A stretch of DNA of 64,000 bases from Toxotes chatareus (GCA_016801885.1 CM028889.1:6363501-6427500), one strand, 5' to 3'. Positions 34,761 through 48,424 are shown, counted from the stretch's first letter. Translations and numbers: made by a program. The notes: generated by a model from the sequence alone, not told the origin.

Positions 34761-36784
34761 GAGGGATCACTCTTGTATAGGTTGTTTTGTTTATTTTACG
34801 GCACCAGGTGTGTGCAGATGCGAATTCACCGCGACGTGGACACTTTGTTGAGCATTAGAGAGACGAACAGGAAGGTCAGAGAGACGCACAGCTGCGTGGT
34901 TGCGAGTTTGAAAGCAACCTGATAGCTCACGCCGTGTGTGCCGGGGTGACTGGCAGATACCAGAGCGTTTAGGGGAAAACTATCAGCTCAGAGAGCACCT
35001 GAAAACATTTGGGAGCCTCAGTGGGTTCACACAGGAGAGTTGTTTTTTTTTTTTCTCACAGTGCAGTGGGTCTATTTTCTTACGCAGACGCCGTTTGAGT
35101 CTTTCAAATGCTTCAATTGTTTCATACAAGAAATCCGCTGAACATAATGCATTTTCCTCGAGAGTTAATATGGCACCAGGAGTCTATTGTCTGACCTGTT
35201 ATATTCTATTTTATTATTATCATTTTTATTTATTTATTTACTTTTAAAGCATATTTCTGTAGCTGAGGCTAAAGCTAAATAGGCCTTTTCAAAGTTCACA
35301 TTGTGGTCACGGGAATCACTTCGTCCAAATTAGGATGAAAATCCAAAACCAAATACAAGCTCTCTTCTAACATTCTATAAAGCTTTATTTAATTAGTATT
35401 AATTAGAATAATTATAATTTAATAATAATAATATTTACTAAAAGAACATTAAATTTATATCATAATCTGACTTGGCAATCTCACTCACTCTCACATCAGA
35501 TGTCTGAGTGAAGGCGTTAAACTTTAAATGCAGAAAATCTGTAAAACTGAGACAAACAGACCGAGTGTCACCTTCTCACACACCCTTCACCTCTTCTCTT
35601 CTGTCTGAGGTGTGTGTGTGTGAGTGTGTGTTCAGCTGAGCTCGGTCTGTTGTGTCTCAGGGGAGAAGAGCTAAATCCCTTCCAGCAGAAGCGATGATTG
35701 AGATCGCATCGCTCGGTCTTTAATCCTGCAGGATCCTGGCACCGACAGAGACCTGACTCTCTGGGTTTTGTGCCTCGTGTGTTGGTTTGTGAGTGTTCAT
35801 GCCCTGGAAACATCCACGACGTCCCGCTGAGCTAAACCCTCCATCTAGTTTACGTATCTCAACAATTAAAGCCTTCAGACGAGTGATATCCGTCATTTAG
35901 CGGCAGTCAGGTGAAATTAAAATGTTTAACGCGTTTAATGAATTTCAGGGGATGGATTCTTTTCTGTTTTTTTTTTTTTTTTTAAAGAAAACTCACTTTT
36001 GTTCCTCAAATCCTCCTGACTCTGTTTTCATCGTGTAAAGTTCCACAGCCTAGATTAATTTTTCCTCTCGCGATTTTATTAATTAGCAGTGAGCTTTTAT
36101 TTTTTTTATTTTATTTGTGAGAACAATTAATGATGTCCAAACCATTAACTGAGAACTATTTCCTGTGCGTCGCAACTGTGCCACATACATTAACCTAACA
36201 GCCTGCAGCATCATCTGAACATTCAAAAGGAAAATTAATAATCCGTTATTTTAATTAAGTACATTAAGGGATTGAGTCTAATTTATATGACTAAGGTCCT
36301 GTAGGCCAGTTGAAGGTATTTATTATATGATGAAATTTCTAATCAGCAGGTCTAACAAACTATTATTGATTACCTATAAACTCTATTTAAACTCTCTGAC
36401 TCTGAATCTTTGTCTGACAATAAAAAAAAAGGTGCAGCTTTTCTTCCCTCTCCCGCAGACTTACTTTCAGACATGATTCACTCCTCAAATTCTCATTGTC
36501 TGTTGGATGTGACAGTAAAAGTCTCTTACAAGTACTCATGAAACCTGCGGCCACCTCTTGAGTTTAAATTGACCGTTAGAGCCGTTTAATCCCCTTAAAA
36601 TGTTTATTTAGCTGCATGAAACTTTTTTTTTTATTTTTTAATATTTCTTTTATATTCTAGTCCAAATCCAGATTTTTTTCTTTCAGTTTTCCTTTTCTTT
36701 GTGTGCCAGCAGTAAACCTGATCACAAGCTTGGCCTAATCGTTGTTGAGGGGAGCGCGGTGCACCTGTGTGAGGCTTCAGGCTC

Positions 36785-36785
<1 letters not shown>
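34761..36785. other. Intergenic foxc1-gmds, middle part
   Basis: No gene recognised. T-runs occur at 35042-35054 and 35965-35983. The patch at 35570-35830 is GC-richer with a frame of 81 codons on the - strand that matches nothing I know. The rest is AT-rich. Confidence 0.4.
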
Positions 36786-36823
<38 letters not shown>

Positions 36824-36967
36824 CTCTCGGCGCGGTTTCAGGGGCCCAAACAACCTCAGAGCCACATCTGGTTCTGATTTAGAGTCCCCACAGACGGGGC
36901 GCTGTCCAGGACCATCACAGAGACTTGTGTCTTGTGTCGTCCTCAAAAAAAAAAAAAAAAAAAAAAA
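36786..36967. repeat. GT microsatellite and A-run
   Basis: A GT tract of about 16 units at 36786-36817, then 127 bp of GC-mixed sequence, then 23 A at 36945-36967. The sequence between them is not recognised as a retroposon body. Confidence 0.85.
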
Positions 36968-37063
36968 CAAAGACAGAGGCGATCCTCTGCCTCCTCAGCT
37001 CGCACAGCGTTCACTGACACCTTCAGGGCTCAGGACGCGTTCAGAGTCAAACCTAAATAACAC

Positions 37064-37460
37064 CGGTGGTGCAAAGAACTTTTACTCGAGTACAGCATCC
37101 TACTGAAGTACTGAACTACTTGTACGTTGCTGGAGGATTTCTATTTTCTGCTACTTTACACGTAGAGAAATTGTAATTTTATTTATTTGACATCTTTAGT
37201 TTGTGTACAGATTAAACTATTAAATATAATATAAATATAAGAGAAGCTCATTATTACGATTTATTGCTTGCTCCAATAATCTAACATATAATAATAGACT
37301 GAAAGGGGACATTCTGCTGTGTAATGAGTATTTTTTACTTTTTATACTCTAAGTATTTTGTTGATATTAGCCTGTGCAGAATTTTGAAACTTGTAACAGA
37401 GGATTTTACACAGTGATACTTTTAGTTCAGTAAAGGATCTGAAAACATCGTCCTGTACTC
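37064..37460. mobile_element. Short non-autonomous hAT-like transposon, copy 3
   Basis: The left end CGGTGGTGCAAAGAACTTTT and the right end AGTAAAGGATCTGAAAACATC, followed by GTCCTGTACTC, match the family at 21396 and 22145, with decay. The interior also keeps the family phrases TACTTGTACGTTGCTGG and TGCTACTTTACACG. No clear target duplication remains. It lies about 1 kb beyond the gmds 3' end. Confidence 0.6.
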
Positions 37461-38432
37461 AACAAAATACTGGAAAACACTAATACATCCACTAACATTG
37501 AGCTGTATGAGGGTGTGACGGTGAGAGGCCCAAGAAACCTTGTTAAATATAATAAATAATATATTAAATGTATACGTTCATTATTTACATGTAATAATAA
37601 ATTACGAAAGAAAATGAAACTTCAATAAATCAACTAAAAATATATATTAATATTAGGAGGCATTTAACTCAAAATCAAAATCAGAAGTCTGAGTCAGAAA
37701 AACAAACGAGAATAAACGGATTAAAGAGTCTGCTCTACATGCTGACATGCAAACAGCATTATTTGAAGGGAAGTTTTAAATGAACTTAATTCAAATACTT
37801 GAATTAAATGTGAAAACACTGCAGGCAAGTGGAGGCAAAATATGGTGCGTGTTTAAGAGAAAGGAGACACCGAGTGTGTTTAAATAACTTCAGTGAGATG
37901 AAAAGTGCCCACAGTCTACATAAACCCCGCAGCTATCATCAGGACCAGAGACGGTCCGTGTCCACGTCTACGCTGTCTTTGCGCCCTCGAACTTTTGAGC
38001 CAGACTGCTCAGACAAGAAGTGTTTGAGAGCGGGACTGTGGGAGTCCAGGCCCGGAGCAAAACGCACTTCCTGTCGAATAAAAGGGCTCAGTGTGCTCGC
38101 AAGAAAAAAAAAAAACCTGGAAAGCCCAAGTGAGCTGAAGAGAGAGAAATGACAGGAGCTGAGCCAGCCGACCTCCACACAACCTGGACACCTCAGACAC
38201 ACACACCCTTACTTTTACCTAACATACATACCTGAATTTAAAACCTGGAGGAAGGTTTGCCTGCAGCTTTCATCTGTCCCCACTTTCATTCGTTGCCCTA
38301 AGAGGATGAAACAAAAACACACAAAAGACACAAACAGAAACCAAAAATCTTAAGTTACTGTTTACAGTACACTTTTGTGTAGCATCAGAAAACAAACAAA
38401 AACCATTAGCACAACAAGTAAAAAGATCAAAC
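37461..38432. other. Intergenic before the gmds 3' end
   Basis: AT-rich with an A-run at 38104-38115. A + strand frame of 107 codons at 37829-38152 overlaps a - strand frame and has no recognisable domain. Nothing further supported. Confidence 0.4.
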
Positions 38433-38438
38433 TTTATT
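38433..38438 (-). terminator. gmds: gmds polyadenylation signal
   Basis: AATAAA on the - strand (TTTATT on the + strand) in TGCAATAAAGTTTG, 446 bp past the gmds stop codon and followed by A/T-rich sequence. Confidence 0.65.
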
Positions 38439-38883
38439 GCACCAAGTGGTTCATTTGTCAGATCATGAATAAACCCATCAATTCCTATCTACCAATCAAA
38501 GATAAAAAATCTTAATCCATTCTCCTTCTTTATAGATTCTTCTATTTCCTCCTCTGAAAGAATGAAAGTCAAACCTGACACCTAAATCAACTCATCCCAC
38601 AATCTAAAGAAACAGAGACACATAAATAAACCGTTAAAATCTTTAAATCTGTATAAATTATGACATGATCAGAGATGAAATGTAAAAGGCATCTTCCCTA
38701 CGTGATAATAAAAAGTAAATCAGTGACGCGATGTTAGAAAAAAGACAAAGATACAAAGGCAATGAATGGTTCAATCTAATGAAGGTAAAAATAAAAAAGG
38801 TGTTCCTTCCACTGCTGGTGTTCAGAGGCAGAACACTGGAGTGCTAAAACGTCTCCACCCTGGACACACGGACGGATTTGGTC
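38439..38883 (-). other. gmds: gmds 3' UTR
   Basis: Untranslated sequence between the gmds stop and its probable polyadenylation signal. No coding potential; moderately AT-rich. Confidence 0.65.
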
Positions 38884-38946
38884 TCAGGCGTTTGGGTTTT
38901 TCTTCATCAGCTCCACGTCTGCGTCCACCATCTCCTTCACCAGCTC
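38884..38946 (-). CDS. gmds: GDP-mannose 4,6-dehydratase, last coding exon
   Basis: Reverse-strand exon of 63 bp coding for ELVKEMVDADVELMKKNPNA and TGA. It matches the C-terminus of vertebrate GMDS almost residue for residue (human ends ...ELVREMVHADVELMRTNPNA). The acceptor is a pyrimidine-containing stretch ending in TATGCAG at 38947. GMDS is a cytosolic NADP-dependent short-chain dehydratase that turns GDP-mannose into GDP-4-keto-6-deoxymannose. This is the first step of GDP-fucose synthesis, needed for Notch O-fucosylation and fucosylated glycans. This end segment lies outside the catalytic core. The gene converges on foxc1, as in other vertebrates. Confidence 0.93.
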   Translation of the reverse strand, partial: ELVKEMVDADVELMKKNPNA

Positions 38947-40301
38947 CTGCATAGGGGACACCACGGGGCACGAGTCAATATTCAGTTATTCATCACATTA
39001 ATCACAGTATAGTATCAGAGACTACAGTGAAAGTGCTTTGTTGTTATGTGTTGACAGTGTGGATTAGAAGGCATCTGCCATTAATGAGGACACCAGGCCC
39101 TATTAACACAATGAGAGGTGTATTTTAGTATTAATTTCATTAACGCACATATAGTTCAGTTTTATTATTTTATTCTTATTATTCAATCAGAAAGTTCCTG
39201 ATATAAATAAAAAATGTTCTCAATTTTAGACTCAGGTAACGTTCTCGTTTGTCCACCTGTGTTTATTCATGTATTTATTCATTAACACGGAAGAACTTTG
39301 GCTCCTAAACGAACAGAACTGGTTTATTAAAAACTCAGATGCTGAAAAGAGTCTTTGTGTTGGGACAGAAACTCGTGTATTGTATTGACACTAGTGTTGA
39401 AAAAAGTCCAATGATACACAGTCTTAGTGACTACACAACCATGTAATGTTATTGTTACACATATTTGGACACCACTGCACTTTACTATAAACAAACTGTA
39501 ATTAAAAACAACAAAAATAGGGTTATTATGATTCTTTTATGAGTTTTTTTAAGGAATAACAGCGGAACAGTTTACAGCACTGAACATCACATAGATTTTT
39601 TTATTATGTGACTTTAATGCATTTCATTTGTTTTTAGTGTGATATATATTAGAAAAGATTATTCTTATTATTCCATATGGTTATTTTTTAAAATTACATT
39701 TCATGCCATTTAATGTGGAGGTTGGTTCATAGTCTCTTGTTTAACAGAGGGAGCTACTTCACAGTCTTTTCTATTTAACATATCAGACTGAGATAAAACA
39801 TGATTGCACTCTAACGAAGGCCTGTTCTCTTTATTTCTTGTTGTTACTCATTTGTCCGTCTTCTGTTGCTTCTTGTGTGAATCATATTGGCCTCTGTTGT
39901 CAGCGCTTCTTTTAATGTATCCCTGTTTGTTAAGCTGAACGTCATAAAATAATTACACTGCACTCACTCATGTTTTCATCCCACCCACTCTCAACATACG
40001 TAGATGCATATTAACATACAGACACTGCTCTGTCCTGAATTCCCGAGCCGACTCCCCGTCCCCCCTCGTTTCTAGCTTCGCCTCAGATCCTTATTAACCT
40101 ACAAAAATAGGCTCCATTTGTCGCTGAACTTTGTTTTGGTATTTTTTTCTTTGGACATTATCCTCCCTGTGTTTACGCTATATTTCATCATATCATTCCG
40201 TGTCTGTACTTGTGCGGAAAACTGCTCCCATTACAGTTGTGATACTGGTATTAACCGTACTCAGCCCGACCAGGTGTGTTTTAAACCAACATGACACACA
40301 C
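38947..40301 (-). other. gmds: Last gmds intron
   Basis: 1,355-bp phase-0 intron with GT at 40301-40300 and AG at 38948-38947 on the - strand. AT-rich interior, no repeat family or exon recognised. Confidence 0.85.
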
Positions 40302-40370
40302 CTCAAAAGTCACCTTTGGCTTCCAACCCAACTTCTGATACGCTTTGGTGCTGTCACCTTGTAGGTAGTC
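40302..40370 (-). CDS. gmds: GDP-mannose 4,6-dehydratase, penultimate coding exon
   Basis: Reverse-strand exon of exactly 69 bp (23 codons, phase 0 at both ends). It encodes DYLQGDSTKAYQKLGWKP then KVTFE. Human GMDS has DFLQGDCTKAKQKLNWKPRVAFD at this place, directly before the last-exon sequence, so identity is secure. The acceptor follows a long pyrimidine tract (CTTTCTCTCTTTTTAACAG on the - strand). Because it is a multiple of three, skipping it would keep the frame. About 190 bp further upstream in the transcript lies a long GT/GA tract. The remaining exons, including the Rossmann NADP-binding region and catalytic residues, are outside the window. Confidence 0.94.
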
Positions 40371-40557
40371 CTGTTAAAAAGAGAGAAAGAGAGAAGGAAA
40401 GAGAGGGAAGAAAGACAAACAAATCATCTGTCATGTCTGATCTGGTGGCTACGAGGACGAGAATCCTGCAGTCTTCCTGATATAAACACGGACTGGACTC
40501 AACTCAATGTCCAAACTTGATGTCTTCAACAGGATGCAAGAGATGGAGGGTGATGAT

Positions 40558-42274
<1,717 letters not shown>

Positions 42275-42610
42275 TGCTGCTGTAACAGCCTCCTCACTTC
42301 TGGTTTTAGGCTTTCTGCCAAACCAACACTGATGTTGGTCGATAAAGTCTGGCTCACAGTCCGCGTACTAGTTCAACCCAAAGGTGCTGAATGGGGCCGA
42401 AGTGAGGGCTCTGTGCAGGCCAGTCGAGTTCTTCCACACCATGACATGGGGAAACCGTGTCTTTACAGACCTGGCTTTGTGCATGGGGGCACTGTCATGT
42501 TAAAACAGGAAAGGGTCTTCCCCGAGAAACACACAAGATTTCCATTAATTGGAACTAGGATGTTTAACCCCAACTATAAAAACCCACCCAGAAGAAAATT
42601 CACAGGGGGC
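42275..42610 (-). pseudogene. Tc1/mariner-type transposase relic
   Basis: Read on the - strand, the sequence contains the decayed tail of a Tc1-type DDE transposase. A segment reading like DSAPMHKARSVKT stands where QDNAPxHxAR is usual, followed in shifted frames by remnants of the ELDWPAQSPDLNPIEHLW region. Frameshifts and stops break it, and only about a third of an element is left. On the + strand it reads as the familiar fish phrase GGGCTCTGTGCAGGCCAGTC. Inactive. Confidence 0.72.
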
Positions 42611-43039
42611 CACAAAGTGTAAAAAGAGAACAGTGTTTTCATCTGACACTGGACCTCTTGAAAATGTCTTTTCTGGGTGATCTTATTACAGAGGAACGCT
42701 CACAGCAGCGCTGGCATAGTTCAGCCTTTTAGAGAGCAGGGACCCACATCTCAGAGAGGCTCCATGGAGCTTAATCACACTCTTCTGATTACACACAAAG
42801 CAAGAAACACTGAACACACACATAGTCAACAAGTACAGGCTGATTCAGTCTCTGACAACATTCAGTTTGATATTCCTGGGCCAGAGCTGAAAACCTGGTT
42901 CAATTCCGGGTGAGGCGTCTTTTATTATTTTTAACTTCACATGGCTCACATACAGCCCAGCAGATGAAAGCTACAGCCCATTTTCTCCTGCGTCTGTAAC
43001 AGCAGGACAAACAGCTCTTTCTCATGTGAGCAGCTCTGT
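42611..43039. other. gmds intron, nothing supported
   Basis: Ordinary non-coding sequence. GGTTCAATTCCGGG near 42897 recalls a tRNA B-box but has no A-box or tRNA fold upstream. Confidence 0.4.
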
Positions 43040-43240
43040 ACATTACTCATATCCATTTTTGGCTCTGAAGCCATAACTGGAAACATTTTCAGACTAATTA
43101 CCTACAGCAATGAGACATAATTTGTCATGGCGCTGAATGTTATTACTCACAATTACATTAAATAATCCACTTGCTTCATAATTATATTGATTAGGGTTTG
43201 CAATGGAGAACAATTTCGTAGCTGGCATAAAAGAAACATC
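43040..43240. promoter_or_regulatory. Candidate conserved element in gmds intron
   Basis: About 200 bp with a high density of homeodomain, POU and SOX-like cores and no simple repeat: GACTAATTACC (43092-43102), GACATAATTTGTCATGG (43114 on), CAATTACATTAAATAATCC (43150 on), CATAATTATATTGATTAGG (43178 on). This is the strongest enhancer-like texture in the window. A role in controlling foxc1 or its neighbours is inferred from the known behaviour of this locus. Confidence 0.37.
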
Positions 43241-46200
43241 AACTGCTCTCGTCACGAACACTGAGTTCTGGTCTGAAGTTGACTGTTACAGATGATAATT
43301 TTCAGTAGCAACTAAACCCGGTTTAAGATTCGTGAGGCACGATTTATACGTCTCACATCGACTGGTTGCTAAATGCCGACACGAGTTCGGGTCCTAACTG
43401 ATGTGAGCCTGTCAGAGGCAGAGGCCAAAAAAAAGGGGAGGGGGGGGGGGATGCAAGAAAGCTGGCGTGCTGCAGAATAGTGAAAAAATCCCTCAAGTAG
43501 CCTTTGTTTGGTTCCTGTCTGCGTGCGTATGCAAACCGAATGAATTGAAATAAACTCTGAGCTGCACTTATTCACGAAAAGGATGACGGAACGAGTGAAG
43601 CAAAGCCACGAAAAAGAAGGCCCTACGTTACTGAGGTTCAGGTCGGACTCTTAACTGACCCTTCGTTCTTTGCCAGTGGCAACAAATTGGTCTTATAACA
43701 TTCTCCAGCCTGTAAACAGCTTCTGTGAGTAGCCTCAGTCAAGGTGGCATCACACACCAAGGGCCAGGTTCCCTTGACTGAAGGTTGATGCAAATCTGTT
43801 TATACAACACTGAATTCGTGTGCATGGATATGTTTATACACATTTGTCGGTATGTACAGTCTGCATGCACTCAATCCATGACAATGCATGAGCAGCCTCA
43901 CAGACATGGACAGGTGACATTTTTTTTGTGCCTACTCTCTGAGACGACCCATAGGACGGTCTAAAATGACCTATGGGGTCATTTTTTTAATGGGACATTC
44001 TCAGTAAACAAGACTACAAATCCGTTTTGAAGTAAGAAGGATTGTGCCCTGTACTATCATCATCGCCATCGTCATCGTCATCCCTGGCTTCTGAAATCTC
44101 CATCTGAGCTTGTCGGGAGAACATCTGTTGAAATCAGACTCCTGTCTGCTAAGTCTGCCGTCTTAGCACAAACCACACAGTTCAGCATCCAGGAAGTTAA
44201 TCCCGCGCCTGGTCTTTCTCAACCAGGATTTCTGCAGGTGACAGACAATCTCACCATCAGTGATCCGTCTGCAGCGCAGCTCAGTGGAATAAAAGCTGCT
44301 TCCAAACTGCTAACAAGAGCGTTCTGCGGCCAAGTGAACTCACCCCAAACAGAGCATGTAGCGAATAATTCAACATGAACTACTAACAGATGGTGGCACA
44401 ATATAATCTTCATATGGATCCGATTTGGAACCAAACCAAACGTTTTGGTACATCCTGTTTAAAGCAGCGCTCTGCCCGTGTCTGAAAATATGCAGAGCTG
44501 ATAATAACGACGGGTAGAAGAGAGCTGAAAATGAGCTGTGACAAAATGCGTCCCCACATCTTCTGAACATTATTTTACAGATTAAATGAAAATATGAAGA
44601 CCTGAGACCGTGTTACAGGCCTGTGAGCGAGGATCGTGTTCTCTGACCACGAGGAAAGGGGCAGAATTTTCTCACGTAGAGGAAAATGAGACGGTTTGCA
44701 TAAACAGTCAATCACAGCACCACACAGAAAGATCCCAGCTGTTCCTGCTGACCATAGTCCCTGTCACAATCATCATCATCCTCATTTGGTGTAGTATTAC
44801 TACAGTACCCATGAGACGCACTAGTTGTTGCTGTGCCCGATCTCAAAAATCTGCTTCAGAAACATTCAGAAAGTGTTGCTGTGCTAATCAGTAACATATC
44901 ACCTCATCACAGCTGCTGAACTGATGCAAAATTTATCCACAATGTTAAAAAAAATGACTCAAATTGCACGAATGAATCCAAAGATCAGCCTCTGCATGGC
45001 AACAACACACACAGGCGGCGTATGACGCACATCAGCACTTCAGGATACGCCACCGCACTGTTTCCCAGTGAAGATGTGAGTCAGCGAACAAGAAAAGCAG
45101 CAATTTCAACACATTTGATCTCGGGCCTGACACATCTACCTATCACGTATCTACTTCTGTACTGGACAGAAAAACGTGAGATCTTTGTCGTTTTCGACTT
45201 TCTATAAAAGTGTAATTTTGCCATATCCTTGACTACGTGGCACATCCATCCTCATCTCTCCATTCTTTCCCCTTTCTTGACACTTTTCACTCCAATAAAG
45301 ACGAGAAGCCATAAAAAAAAAATTCTTCGACATGTAAAAGAGACAAACCAAGTGTGATCATGGTCCATAAAGCACACAGGCAGTAAAAGGCGCTCAGAGC
45401 AGGCATTTAACGCAAAGGAATTCTGGTATCACTACAAGGCCTTTCAATAAATCACACTCCACACCGGAGCAAACCCCCAAACACATAAGGGCATGCACAC
45501 AAACATGTAGCGGCGTGTAAACACGCGCACACACACCTACAACAGTTGTATGTAAGAATAGGTAGGAAAAAAAGAAATCTAAATGTCCCTAAATTGCATT
45601 TATTTGTCTTTCTATGCTGGAAACCCACCCACTTACGGGAGATACATCAAACATTCTCAAGAAAACAACTCTCTTCTCTCTCTTCTCCCTCTCTCTCTGA
45701 GGGTTGCATGCTGGGAGACTATGATGTGGTTTTGGAGGTCCAGTAGCGTCTCTGGTATTTGTACAGTAGTGGACATGAGGCTGCGACTTCAGAGACTTCA
45801 AAGAAAATCAGATAAAGCGGCCGAGAACGCTGTGAGAGTCTGGAGCCCACGGTCTTCGTGTCCCCAGCAGACCCAGATGTTCCGACCAGACCCAGATGTT
45901 CTGAACTTTGCCCTTGCTGGAGTTTTGATGATCCGGGGCTTTTTATACCCAGGATGAACCACTTTTACGACAGCGTCATGAAGAAGGGATGAAAAGGAAA
46001 AAGCAGTCCCTCTCCAAAAACTCTGACACCGCCGTCTGTGTGTGAGAACATGGAGGCTGCTGCTGCTGCGTTCACTGTGCGACCAGGTGTGTGAGCTGGT
46101 GTGTGTGTGTGTATGTGTGCGCAGGTGGGGACACACCTCCAACAAAAGAGCGTCATCATTCTTAGTTGTTCAGTCCTAGAGTCACAAATCTGTCACTGGT

Positions 46201-47440
46201 CAATTTCTACCACACCTCTGCCAGCATCACCTCGACTTATCACTTCCTTTAAAGCACAAAAGGCCCCCAGTTTAAACTGGAGGGGGGTGAGGAGGGAGGG
46301 AGGGGGGTGAGGGATGAAATAAGAGACCTATGTGGTAATGTGCACGCCACTGGACGTCTTTTTTTTTAATTAAAAATTCTGAATTATTTCATTGTAAGCC
46401 TTGTAGGACCTGTGTGGGCAAAACGCTACAGACTGGTGTACATTTTATGAGCATAATATTAGAACAGTGTCTCTCAAGCTGATGGACATGCCCCCCCCCC
46501 CAACCCAGCCCCACAAGGAGACACAACATAAATATCAGGGTATGTGAGATGATTAAAAAGACAAAAAAAGGAGACAACACAGAAAGCAAAAAAAATTCTC
46601 AAAAATGTTCTGTTTTTTTTCTTTGGAAATAGCAGAGTTTTATCTGTTTTATCTCGTCAGGGCAGGAAAAAAAGAGTAACAGTTACAGGACTTGGTTGAA
46701 CTGATCACCGCTCAGCTTGCCAGGCCAAACAACATCTGGTCAGGACACATTAGTCACAAGAAACCTGTGATGAGTATTCTCTCAAACAAAGGTCACAAGA
46801 CAAAAGGTTGAGAACCAGCAGAGAAGTTTATGAGCTATATTAAAATTTTGCTTCATATTTACTTTTATTATTGTTCTATTCTTTCAGACTGTATTGTAAC
46901 TCCATTTTTAAAATGTATTTGTTGTTCCTTTCCCTTTGATATGTCATTTTCTTTCTCTAATGCTTTGGCAACTCAAATGGATTTCACACTTCTTACGACT
47001 AAAATGAACAAAGATTGAAAAATGGAATCAAAATTGACAGAAAATGTTCATTTCACTTCGTCTTCACAAATCCTGGGAGAATTCTGGATGATTTGGGGTT
47101 AAAGGTCAAGTGTTTGTGTCCCCATGTAACACACACTGGCAACACAGCTCAGTGATTTTATATTCATTTGTTCATCAAACTAATGAAGCATCACTGAAGT
47201 AAATGTACGTTGAGTTGCTGTGTCTGTAGGAATCCAAGACAGTTATTAGCCGTTTCCAGCTAGAGGTCAAAGGTCAGGTGCAGTGTGTGCGTGTCTGTCA
47301 GTGTGCAAACGAGCGAGAGAGCTGTGTGAGTTAGTGCTCAGGTTTCCTTCCCTGACTCCCCATGCAGCTTGGCCAGCACACAATGTGTTAAGTGACCTCT
47401 AAAGGGTGGCCCTGTCACCCTGATGAGTATGTACACTACA
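43241..47440. other. gmds intron, mostly featureless
   Basis: No exon seen. An A-run passes into a G-run (43428-43450). A 19-bp tandem duplication (CAGACCCAGATGTTC core) lies near 45868-45902. A C-run occurs near 46491-46501. Frames of up to 124 codons at 45583-46145 lie on both strands and match nothing recognisable. Confidence 0.4.
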
Positions 47441-47456
47441 CTACACACACCACACT

Positions 47457-47487
<31 letters not shown>

Positions 47488-47620
47488 GACAGACACACAC
47501 ACACGTATGCATGTAGAGAAACCCACACGTACGGCAGCATAAAACCTTAGCAGACTTAACATCTCAATTTGCAAAATGGTCCAAAGCAGCAGAACACACA
47601 CACACACACACACACACACC
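47441..47620. repeat. Two CA microsatellites
   Basis: CA-rich tracts at 47441-47504 (impure) and 47593-47620 (pure), separated by about 90 bp of unique sequence. Confidence 0.88.
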
Positions 47621-47759
47621 AGAAGAAAAACAACAGGAAACAATTAGCAGAAAAGCAGGAAAGTGTGAATCTCCACAGGAAAACAGTAAAAGTCACTTCT
47701 GATATTTAAAAGCCAAAACATCCCAAACTGTCACTTCACTTCATCTCCTCTCTCCCTCC

Positions 47760-47990
47760 GTCTCTCTCTCTCTCTCCTCAGGGCTCTGCCGTGTGTTGAT
47801 TGCTCTCCATCAGTGCTCATTAAAATTCCTGGGGGAGCCATGTGATAAATATTTACGCGGCTGAGGACACACTCCACACACACTCCAAACACACTCGAGC
47901 GGCTGGATCTGACTGCCGATAGTGTTAAGTGCCCAGAGGCTCTGGCAGCGCTTTGGAGAGAGATCCGCAGCCCGCTGCGTGGTTGTGTAC
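47760..47990. promoter_or_regulatory. Candidate enhancer with palindromic forkhead site
   Basis: A repeat-free island containing ATAAATATTTAC at 47845-47856. This holds one consensus forkhead site on each strand (ATAAATA forward, GTAAATA reverse), overlapping head to head. GC-mixed unique sequence follows (GGCTGGATCTGACTGCCGAT, then AGTGTTAAGTGCC). It lies inside the gmds intron, 15.8 kb past the foxc1 stop. Feedback by Fox proteins is a reasonable guess but unproven. Confidence 0.38.
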
Positions 47991-48335
47991 GCGAGGCGTT
48001 AACTGTCAAGATAACGGGATGAGGGCGTTGTTTTATGGCTTTTAATCGAGGTCAAATGTGTGTTTCTGTGTGTGTGTCCATGTCCAAGGATAATCTTTTA
48101 ATGTGTGAAGTTTATGGAAATGAAGAGGAAAATATCGCACATTTGCACATCTGGATATAAATGCATTTGCAGACACACACACACAGAGTGTAACCACAGC
48201 GGAGCTGGACTCCTCACTACTGTTCCACAGAGCTGTTGCCGACCCCCCCCACCTCCTCCTCCTCCTCCTGTATTCTATTATTCCTGTGGACGGGAAACAG
48301 ATCATAATTCCTGGAGTCAGCAGAAAGCTGCAGAC

Positions 48336-48424
48336 TGAGAGAGTGAGAGATGGAGGGGGAGAGAGGGAGATAGAGAGAGAGAGAGGGGGGAGAGAGGGGA
48401 GAGAGAGGGGGGGGGGGAGGGGGG
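48336..48424. repeat. GA/G-rich purine tract
   Basis: About 90 bp of almost pure purine on the + strand (GAGAGA with GGGG runs). It is capable of triplex or G-quadruplex structure in principle. Confidence 0.85.

Noticed and set aside
42897..42911. tRNA B-box-like GGTTCAATTCCGG
   Set aside because: No A-box, anticodon arm or acceptor stem can be drawn upstream, so no tRNA or SINE head is supported.
45868..45902. 19-bp tandem duplication (CAGACCCAGATGTTC core)
   Set aside because: Two copies only, no further structure; ordinary replication slippage.
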